A stretch of DNA of 64,000 bases from Pseudomonas morbosilactucae (lineage in GTDB: Bacteria; Pseudomonadota; Gammaproteobacteria; Pseudomonadales; Pseudomonadaceae): contig NZ_JALQCW010000075.1 of assembly GCF_023241715.1 (NCBI RefSeq), positions 1 to 64,000 of the forward strand, written 5' to 3'. The notes below the pieces were generated by a model. It did no database searches. It was given only the letters and a program-made list of their open reading frames with translations, and was not told the DNA's origin. Below, one piece after another: positions 33,787-42,600 of the stretch; the stretch's first letter is position 1, and each line of letters starts with the position of its first letter. Both the position numbers and the translations under genes were made by a program.

Positions 33787-35208
33787 CTAGCCTTTTTTGA
33801 CCGCACGCTCTTCAACCGCCATGGCCAAGGCGCGCTGAAATTTTTCCACCAGCAGATCAATCTCGTCCGCTTGAATCGTCAAGGGTGGCAAGAACCGTAC
33901 AACCGCACCGTGGCGCCCGCCCAACTCAAGAATGATGCCTTCGCGCAGGCACTGCTGTTGAATGGCTTTTGCCAGCACGCCATCAGCCGGCGCTACACGA
34001 GCGCCTGGGGTTGGCAGCGAAATGACTTCGACCCCGACCATCAAGCCGCGCCCGCGAACCTGGCCGATGCACGGGTAGTCGCGCTGAACATGCCGCAGTT
34101 GCGACATCAAGCGTTCACCCATCTCTTCGGCATGGGCCACCAGCCCCTCGGCCTGAATAAACCGCAACGTGGCAGTCCCTGCCGCCATCGCCATCTGGTT
34201 GCCACGGAATGTCCCAGCATGCGCGCCGGGTTTCCACAGATCGAGGCTCGATCGGTAAACCATAACCGACAAAGGAAGGCCACCGCCGATGGCTTTAGAC
34301 AGCACCAAAATATCGGGCTCGATGTCGGCGTGCTCAAACGCAAACATTCGCCCCGTGCGCCCGATTCCGCTCTGGACCTCGTCGATAATCAACGCAACAC
34401 CGTGCTCCTGGGTCAACTTGCGCAACCCTTGGAGCCAGCGCACCGGCGCCGGAATCACGCCCCCTTCCCCTTGTACAACCTCCACCACAACTGCTGCGGG
34501 AAGCAGCACGCCGGACTCAGGATCGGTGAACAATTGCTCGATGTAATTCAGACCGGCATCGATCGCCAATTCGCCACCGATACCAAACGGGCAACGGTAA
34601 TCATAGGGATATGGCAACACCTGGACATCGGCCATCAACGAACCCGGCAACTGCTTGGGCCCAAGGTTGCCCATCAGGCTCAAGGCGCCTTGGGTCATGC
34701 CGTGGTAGCCGCCGGAGAAACAGAAAATGCCTTTGCGACCTGTCGCAATCTTCGCCAGCTTGAGCGCTGCTTCAATCCCGTCGGCACCGGTCGGCCCGCA
34801 AAACTGAATACGCGCCTGGGCGGCAAAAGCGGGGGGCAACGCGGCGAACAGCGTCTCGACAAACTCGTCCTTTACCGGCGTGGTCAGGTCCAGGGTGTGC
34901 AGCGGCAAGCCCGAATCGAGCGTCGCGCGCATCGCATCGATGGCCTGCGGATGGTTGTGACCCAGGGCCAGCGTCCCAGCGCCCGCCAGACAGTCCATGA
35001 ACAACTGGCCGCGCGTATCGAGCACGTACAAACCATGGGCCTCTTTCAGGGCCAATGGAATGCGCCGCGGGTAGGAACGGGCGTTGGACTCTCGTTCGGC
35101 CTGGCGCTCCAGCAACGCATCAGGGGGGAAGCTGCGCGGGGGTTGTTGACGGAAATACTCAAGGGTAAAGGTCGAACTGGATTCCAGCAGGCACTGAAAA
35201 CGTTCCAT
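33787..35208 (-). CDS. Diaminobutyrate--2-oxoglutarate aminotransferase (PvdH-like)
   Basis: From ATG 35208 (MERFQCLLE, with AAGGACC before it) the protein is 473 residues, like PvdH. It has the class III fold: GAGTLALGHNHP near 78, FCGPTGADGIEAALKLAK near 128, FSGGYHGMTQGALS near 154, IIDEVQSGIGRTGRMFAFEH near 270, and the PLP lysine in LSKAIGGGLP near 302. It converts aspartate-4-semialdehyde and glutamate to L-2,4-diaminobutyrate, the residue predicted for NRPS1's second module. The gene follows the MbtH-like gene by 26 nt in one operon, divergent from the synthetases. The 37-codon upstream extension in the same frame overlaps mbtH and is discarded. Confidence 0.92.
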   Translation of the reverse strand: MERFQCLLESSSTFTLEYFRQQPPRSFPPDALLERQAERESNARSYPRRIPLALKEAHGLYVLDTRGQLFMDCLAGAGTLALGHNHPQAIDAMRATLDSGLPLHTLDLTTPVKDEFVETLFAALPPAFAAQARIQFCGPTGADGIEAALKLAKIATGRKGIFCFSGGYHGMTQGALSLMGNLGPKQLPGSLMADVQVLPYPYDYRCPFGIGGELAIDAGLNYIEQLFTDPESGVLLPAAVVVEVVQGEGGVIPAPVRWLQGLRKLTQEHGVALIIDEVQSGIGRTGRMFAFEHADIEPDILVLSKAIGGGLPLSVMVYRSSLDLWKPGAHAGTFRGNQMAMAAGTATLRFIQAEGLVAHAEEMGERLMSQLRHVQRDYPCIGQVRGRGLMVGVEVISLPTPGARVAPADGVLAKAIQQQCLREGIILELGGRHGAVVRFLPPLTIQADEIDLLVEKFQRALAMAVEERAVKKG

Positions 35209-35234
35209 GGAAAGGTCCTTGTCTGGGGGAGCGG

Positions 35235-35450
35235 TCAGCTCTGGCTGCCGGCTTGGAGGGCCACACGCAGACTCAATGGACGCATGTCCGTCCAGTGTTC
35301 CTCGATCCAGGCCAGGCATTGCGCCTTGTCACCCTGCTGGCCAACCGTACGCCACCCCTCGGGCACCGCCTTGTAATCCGGCCAGATCGAATATTGTTCC
35401 TCGTGGTTCACCACCACGACAAAACCGCTTTCTGCCTTGTCCCAACTCAT
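35235..35450 (-). CDS. MbtH-like protein, adenylation-domain helper
   Basis: The ATG at 35450 gives 71 residues (a spurious longer frame starts at 35762). The family's invariant pattern is visible: [19 protein letters not shown] (N-x-E-x-Q-x-S-x-WP, then P-x-GW) and [10 protein letters not shown] (WTD-x-RP). MbtH-like proteins bind NRPS adenylation domains and are needed for their solubility or activity. AAGGAAC precedes the start. It is the first gene of the leftward operon with the diaminobutyrate aminotransferase and sits divergent to the NRPS operon, sharing its control region. Confidence 0.95.
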   Translation of the reverse strand: MSWDKAESGFVVVVNHEEQYSIWPDYKAVPEGWRTVGQQGDKAQCLAWIEEHWTDMRPLSLRVALQAGSQS

Positions 35451-35537
35451 TTTTTGTTCCTTGTATGAGAGTGATTGGTTGACGCCTGGCGCTTGAAAAA
35501 ACGGGAGGAAATGCGCAGCAAGACCAGGAATGCGAAT

Positions 35538-35556
35538 GTTAATAAATACTATTAAC
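35538..35556. promoter_or_regulatory. 19-bp palindrome in the divergent siderophore promoter region, candidate Fur box
   Basis: GTTAATA-AATAC-TATTAAC is a perfect inverted repeat with 7-bp arms. It lies in the 202-nt gap between mbtH (start 35450) and the first hydroxylase (start 35653). Its length equals the 19-bp Fur box, and by eye it matches 12 of 19 positions of GATAATGATAATCATTATC. A possible rightward -10 box (GATAAT, 35574-35579) with TTAACA 15 nt before it overlaps the palindrome. Iron repression of both operons is therefore likely. No PvdS-type TAAAT-N16-CGT box was found. Confidence 0.6.
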
Positions 35557-35652
35557 ACTTGATATTGGTTTCGGATAATATTCTTCGGCGCGAGGAAGCG
35601 CACTAAAAAGTGGCACTCTGGCGCTATAAAAATTACAGAAAGGAACAAGTGC

Positions 35653-36630
35653 ATGGGACGAGCAATCGAGCACGGTACAGGTCTGTCCGTGCGCCCACTT
35701 TTGGCGCATGAAACCCTGCCGTTACTGGTCGAGAACCTTGAGCGCAGCCAGCCCTGCCTCAATGAACTTCGCGCGTTGGCCGATACTCATTTGCTCGAGA
35801 CCGGCGCCTTGCTATTGCGCGGCTTTGACGTCCTCGGTGAGCAGGCCTTCCAATCGCTGGTTCGCGGTTTTGGCCACGAGCTTCTCAACTACGAATTCGG
35901 CTCGACACCGCGCAAAGCCATCGAAAAGGGGGTCTACACCTCAACCGAATACCCCGCCCATCAAATCATTCCGCTGCATAACGAGCAGTCCTACACCCTG
36001 CAGTGGCCAATGAAGATCTGGTTCCACTGCGTGCAGCCCAGCGTCGAGGGCGGCGAAACGCCGATCGCCGACAGCCGGCGCATTTTCAACACGCTCGATC
36101 CCGCGCTGCGCAAGCGCTTCAGCGAAAAACGCCTGATGTATGTACGCAACTATGGCAACGGCCTGGACCTGTCCTGGGAGCAGGCCTTCAACACCGAAGA
36201 CCGCGCAGTCGCCGAAGCCTACTGCCGAGCCAATCGTATTGCCTTCGAATGGAAGGACGACGGTGAACTGCGCACCCGCCAGATCTGCCAGGCCGTGGCC
36301 CGCCATCCAAAGACACAGGAGTCGGTGTGGTTTAACCAGGCCCACTTGTTCCACGTTTCCAACCTGCCAGAAGCGGTCCGCGAGAGCCTGATGGACTTGG
36401 TCGACGACCCGCTCGATCTGCCGCGCAACGTGTACTACGGCGACGGCAGCGCACTCGAGGAGAGCGCCTTGGCGGAAATACGTGGGGTCCTGGCTGAATG
36501 CAGCGTGTACTTCCCCTGGGAACAGGGCGACGTGCTGATGCTCGACAACATGTTGGTCGCGCACGGGCGCGCCAGCTTCAAAGGGCCTCGACAAGTGATC
36601 GTCGCCATGGCCGAACCGGCACAGGAATAA
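35653..36630 (+). CDS. SyrP/TauD-type non-heme Fe(II)/2-oxoglutarate beta-hydroxylase (probably acts on carrier-bound Asp)
   Basis: The 325-residue stand-alone enzyme belongs to the SyrP-like branch of the TauD fold. The iron ligands are HNE near residue 110 ([17 protein letters not shown]) and a distal His in [13 protein letters not shown] near 305; the 2-oxoglutarate Arg follows in PRQVIVAM. Related enzymes hydroxylate the beta-carbon of aspartyl or histidyl residues bound to NRPS carrier proteins. It directly precedes NRPS1, whose first module is predicted to load Asp and carries two carrier domains, so it likely serves that module. ATG at 35653, AAGGA before it; 7 nt separate it from NRPS1. 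Confidence 0.85.
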   Translation: MGRAIEHGTGLSVRPLLAHETLPLLVENLERSQPCLNELRALADTHLLETGALLLRGFDVLGEQAFQSLVRGFGHELLNYEFGSTPRKAIEKGVYTSTEYPAHQIIPLHNEQSYTLQWPMKIWFHCVQPSVEGGETPIADSRRIFNTLDPALRKRFSEKRLMYVRNYGNGLDLSWEQAFNTEDRAVAEAYCRANRIAFEWKDDGELRTRQICQAVARHPKTQESVWFNQAHLFHVSNLPEAVRESLMDLVDDPLDLPRNVYYGDGSALEESALAEIRGVLAECSVYFPWEQGDVLMLDNMLVAHGRASFKGPRQVIVAMAEPAQE

Positions 36631-36637
36631 GACCAAC

Positions 36638-39600
36638 ATGACGAGCGCCCACCCTCTCCATCTGGCCAGCCCCGGACAATACGCGCTGTGGCAGTTTCAC
36701 CAACTGCACCCGAACAGCCATGCCTACAACATGGTGGCCGCACGCGAGTTGCGCGCCGACCTGGACGCACCCACGCTGTGCAGAGCCTTTACCCGAATCG
36801 TCGAACACTGCGACACCTTGCATTGCGGTTATCGCGAGCTGGATGGGCAACTCTGGATGCAGCGTCCCGAACACGTTCGCGTCGACGCCACGTTCCAGCG
36901 TAATGATGACCTGGATACGCCAGGGGTCGAGGCGTGGATCCAGCATCAGGCCGACCTGCCCTTTGATCTGGCTTCGGCCAACATCTGTCGTCTGCGCCTG
37001 CTGGAAAGCCGCGGCCGCCTCTATCTGTGCATGGCCGCGCACCACATCAGCGGGGACTTTCTCAGCGTCGAGTGGATGCTCAAACTGACCTTCGCCGCCT
37101 ACCATGCCGAGCTCACGGGCCAGGCACTGGAGTTGCCGGAGCCGGGCTTGTACATCGAATGGTTGCACGACCAACGTGAGCTGCTGGCAAACGGCAAACT
37201 CACCGCCTCGTCCAACTACTGGCGCGAGCAACTCAGTGGCGCCCCGTCGGCCTTGGCCCTGACACCCGACCGAGCACGTCCGCGTACAGCTGATTTCGCA
37301 GGCAACGAGGTCGAATGGCTGCTCAGTGAAGCCCAGAGCAGCGAGCTGCGAACCCTGGCCGACGCGCACAATGTCAGCCTTTTTGTGCTCTTGGCCGGAC
37401 TGTTCCAGCTGTTTATGCATCGCTACACCGACCAGGATGACTTCCTGATCGGCACACCGACCATGGACCGGCACAAAGCCAAGTACAAAAACCTGATCGG
37501 CTTCACGCTCAACAGCCTGCCACTGCGCGCCCGTTTCGATCACAACCCGACCCTGGCCGACTGCCTGCGCGAGACCGCCCAGCAACTGCGTGAAGGGTTG
37601 CGCCATCGCCGCTACCCGGCAGCCCGCATGCAGGAAGACGCCGGCAGCGGCCCGCTGTTCCACTGCATGATGACGTACATGCCCAGCCGTCGGGACGAGC
37701 ACTTCAGCGAATACAGCTTGCACGAACACCTGTTCACGCAGCGCGGCGCAGCCAACGAGCTGAACCTGCGCTGGCAGGACGACGGCATCCAGTTGTTGGC
37801 GCAGTGGCGCTACCGTACCGACTTGTTTGATGAGCCACGGATAGCTCGGCTGGCCGAAGACTTCACCTGGTTCGCCAGTCAGGTTCATGCGATGCCGGGA
37901 GCCCGTGCCAGCGACCTGCCCGCCTGCGCACCGCACAGCGCTTCAGCGCAATCAGGGCGCCGCCGCCCGCCAGCCTTCGCTACTGCAGTGGCCGCCTTCG
38001 AGCATCAGGTGCGCACCCACGGCCAGCGCACCGCCCTGCGAGACCGCCACGGCGCACTCACCTATGCCGAGCTGGACCAGGCGGCGACCGAACTCGCTCA
38101 ACAGTTACGCAACACCGGCGCGGGCGCAGGCCAGATCATTGCCCTGGCCTTGCCTCGCGGCCGTGCATTGATGACCGCCATGCTCGCCAGCTGGAAGCTG
38201 TCAGCGGCCTACCTGTGCCTGGACCCGAGCCTGCCGCAATCGAGGCAACAGCAATTGCTCGACAACAGCGGCGCCAGCGTACTGATCAACCCCGACCAGA
38301 CGCTACAGCCCCTGACTCAGAGGGCTGCCGTCGCCAGCCCCACGCTCGACGCGGCCCATCCGCAGCAACTGGCGTACCTCATCTACACCTCGGGCTCGAC
38401 CGGCACGCCGAAAGCCGTGCGCGTGACCCAAGGCAACCTGATTCACTACGCAGAAGCCGTCATGCGCCCCCTGGCGCTCAGCGAAGAGGCCAGCCTGACG
38501 GCGCTGGCCAGTGTCGCGGCCGACCTTGGCTACACCGCCTGGTTCGGCGCGCTGCTCAGCGGGCGAACGCTGCGATTGATAGATGACGAATTGGCCAGCG
38601 ACCCGGAAGAGCTGGCACAAAGCCTGGCGGCAGAACCGGTCGACTGTCTGAAAATCGTCCCCTCGCACCTCAACGCATTGCTCGCAGTCGCCGACCCGCA
38701 ACGCCTGCTACCGCGCCAATGCCTGGTACTCGGCGGCGAAGGCCTGGACCTGGCTTTGGTCAAGCGCCTGCAAGACCTGGCGCCAAGCTGCCGGATCATC
38801 AACCATTACGGCCCGACAGAAACCACCGTCGGCTGCCTGACCCAGGCAGTGGACAGCGCCGCTGCGAGCCTTTCAGGTTTCGCCCCGATCGGCCGGCCGC
38901 TGGACAACGTCGATGTACACGTGCTGGACCGTCATCTCACGCCCCTGCCAAGCGGCAGCGTGGGCGAGTTGTACATTGGCGGCGCGGGAGTCACCGATGG
39001 CTATCTGCAACAGCCGGCACTGACCGCAGAGCGGTTCATCCCCAACCCCTTCAGCGGAGACGGCCAACGCCTCTATCGCAGCGGCGACCGCGTGAGGATG
39101 CTGCCATCGGGGGCCATCGAGTTCCTAGGGCGTATCGACGATCAAGTCAAGATTCGCGGCTTTCGTATCGAGCCGGGTGAAATCGAAGCCTGCCTGCGGG
39201 CCTGCGCGGGAGTACGCGAAGCCGTTGTGGTGGCCCGGACGCTGGGTGACAGCGATGCAGCACGGCTGGTCGCTTATGTGGTGACGCAAACAGGGCTGGA
39301 TCACGGGCAACTGCACCGCCAACTGGCCACCCAACTGCCCGAGCCCATGCTGCCAAGCCAGTACGTCGAACTGGAGCAATTACCCCGTTTGGGCAATGGC
39401 AAAATCGATCGCCACGCCCTGCCCACCCCGGTGCAGGAACACCCCCAGGACAAGCAACAAACGGCACCAAGGGACCCCGTCGAGGCGTTATTGCTGGACC
39501 TGTGGTGCAAGGTACTGGGTACCTCGTCACTGTCGATACACGATGACTTCTTTGCCTTGGGAGGCGACTCGATCATCGCCCTGCAATTGATCGCGGCGGC

Positions 39601-42600
39601 ACGCAAGGCGCAGCTCAAGTTCAGCCCCAAGCATTTTTTCGCACACCCAACGATCGCCCAACTGGCCGCCACCCTGGACTCGCCCCTCAAGCAGTTGGAA
39701 AACCAGTTATCCGAGCTGTGGCGTGACGTGCTGCAACGCACGGATGTCAATCGCCAGGATGACTTCTTCGCTCTGGGCGGCGACTCCATCATTGCCCTGC
39801 AATTAATTGCCAAGGCACGTAAACAAGGGCTGCGCTTCACGCCAAAAGAGTTCTTCGCCCACCCGCGTATCGAGGCCTTGGCCACCCTGCTCAGTGGTCG
39901 CGAAGCCGCGCCTGTAGTGCCGGTAATACAAACTCCGCCACCTCTGCCGCCGACAGTCACACTGAACCACGCCGAACGCACGTCGCTGCAAGCCCTGGCG
40001 GGCTGCGAACTGGAAGACGCCTATCCACTTTCCCCCCTGCAAAAAGGCCTGCTGTTTCACAGCCTGCTGGAAGGCGGCAACGGGGTTTACGTCAACCAGT
40101 TACAAGCCGAATTGCAAGGTCCACTGCAACCTGAACGGTACCTGGCGGCGTGGCATGAAACCTTCGCCGCACATCCCTTGATGCGCACCGCCGTTCTCTG
40201 GCAAGGGCTCGACGAACCGATGCAGGGGATCTGCCGTGACCTGCAACTGCCGGTACAACGCCTCGACTGGAGCACACTCGACGAGCCGCAACGCCAACAG
40301 GCGCTGGCCGACTACTGCCAGGCCGACCGCGCACAGGGCTTCGACCCACAACGCCCACCGCTGCAACGGGTGGCACTGATCTACCTCGATCAGCAACGCA
40401 CCTGGCTGATCTGGAGCCGCCATCACTTGATCGCCGATGGCTGGAGTTCGGTGATGCTGATGGAGGAAATTCTCGCCCGCTACAACAGCCTTCCGGTTGC
40501 ACCTCGGCCGCCCTATCGCGCCTATATCGATTGGCTCGCCTTGCAGCCGCAAGCCCAGAGCCACGCTTATTGGCAGCAGCGCCTGGAGCGCTTCGAAGGC
40601 GCGGGCACGCTGCCCTGCCTGAGCCCGGCAGACAGCCAGGCGGCCCCTGTTTACTACACCCGCAGCCTGCAGCTGAGCGAAGCCCACACCGCCCAACTGA
40701 ACCAACTCGGCAAAACCTGCCGAGTCACCCTCAATACCCTGGTGCAGGCCGCCTGGGGTTTATTGCTGGCACGCTGCAACAATCAGACTGACGTGATGTT
40801 TGGTGTCACCAGCAGCGGGCGCCCCGGCGATCTGCCGGATGCCGGGCAAATGCTCGGTGTGTTTATCAATACCCTGCCACTGCGCTTGCAAGCATCACCC
40901 GACCTGACCTTGGCCGACTACCTGCATCAGGTGCAATCCATCAGCGTCGGCATGCGCGAACATGAACAAACGCCACTGGCCGAGATTCTCCAGCAACACC
41001 CACGCGGCGCGGAGCTGTTCGACACCCTGCTGGTGTTCCAGAACCTGCCGGCACTCAGTGAGCGACAACTGCAATCCGGTGAGCTGACCCTTAAGGTCAT
41101 CGACAACCTGGAGCAAACGAGCTACGGCCTCACGGTCGAAGTGCTGCCCGGTCGCTGCCTGCAGGTGCTGTTCAGCGCTGACGCCCAACGCTTGCCAGTG
41201 CCGTCGCTGCAGGCACTGATCGATCAACTGCACAGCCTCTTGCGGGCCATGAACACGGCTCCGGAGACACGCCTGGAGGCGTTGTCGATCCTCAGCGCAC
41301 CGGAGCGCCAGCGCTTGCTGGACTGGGGTACCCACACCGCAACCTACAGCTTGGACGACAGTTGGGAGCAGCGCGTGGCCGCGCAAGTGGCGGCGCACCC
41401 ACAACGGGTCGTCGCCCGTTGTGCCGGGCAGTCGCTGACGTACGCAGACATGTGGCAACGCTCGAACGCCATGGCTCGCGGGCTCCAGGCACTGGGAGCT
41501 CGACCCGACCAGCCGATCGTGCTGCTTGCAGACCGGGGAATCGAGTGGTTCTGCCTGATGATTGCGACCTTGCGGGCCAACGCTGCCTGGCTGCCGCTGG
41601 AGCCGTCGCAGCCTCCCGCTCGCTGGAAACAGGTGCTGGATCGCCTTGACCAGCCACTGGTGATCTGCAGCGCCGAGCACAGCGAACGCCTGGCCTCGGT
41701 CTACCAGGGGCATTGCGCCCTACCCGCCGACCTTGAAGCACTGAGTTCGGCCGGACGCTTGCCTGCGCAACCGGCACGCAACGACCAACTGGCCTACGTG
41801 CTCTTCACCTCCGGCTCGACCGGCCAGCCCAAAGGCGTGATGGTCACGCGTGCCGGCATGCTCAACAATATGCTGGCCAAGCTTGAGCCATTGGGGTTGA
41901 ACCAGGACGATGTGATCGCCCAGACCGCACCGGCCTGCTTTGATATTTCAGTCTGGCAGACACTGACCGCACCGCTGTTCGGGGCCTGCGTGGAGATCAT
42001 CGGCGACAGCCTGGTAAAAGATCCCCAGGCACTGCTCCAGGTCATCCAGGCGCGCCGGGTCAGCCTACTAGAGCCGGTGCCAGCGCTGCTGCAAGCCATG
42101 CTGGAAAGCCAGTCCGAGCAACCCACCGCCTTGCCGCACCTGCGCTGGGTCTTGCCCACCGGGGAAGCCTTGCCGGTGGCCACAGCCCAGGAATGGTTCC
42201 GCCATTACCCACACATTCCGTTGATGAACGCCTATGGACCGGCCGAGTGCTCTGACGACGTAGCGTTCCAACCGCTCCACGAAGCGCCGGCACAAGGCAG
42301 CAGCGTGGCGATCGGCCGGCCCACTGCGAATGCCGAGTTGTACGTCCTGGGTCACGACCTACAACCGTTGCCTGCGGGCATCGCGGGTGAGCTGGCAATC
42401 GGTGGCATCGGTGTCAGCCGCGGCTATCTGGCTGACCCATCGCGCACCGCCGCCAGCTTTGTTCCCAACCCGTTCGGCGCCGCTGGCAGTCGCCTGTACC
42501 TGAGTGGCGATCTGGCACGCTGGGGCGAAGATGGCGTGCTGCAGTACCTGGGCCGCAAGGACTTCCAGCTCAAGCTGCGGGGTTTCCGCATCGAGCCGGG

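Noticed and set aside
33871-35376. 501-codon plus-strand frame opposite the Dab aminotransferase
   Set aside because: Antisense shadow; the minus-strand product is unmistakable.
35540-35570. PvdS-type iron-starvation box (TAAAT-N16-CGT)
   Set aside because: TAAAT is present at 35543-35547, but no CGT lies 16 or 17 nt further on.
36638-37950. Reading the first domain of NRPS1 as a starter C domain that adds a fatty acid
   Set aside because: HHISGDF lacks the final Gly, no acyl-ligase gene is visible, and its position before an Asp A domain matches the other two altered domains. It is not excluded, because both histidines and the Asp are kept.
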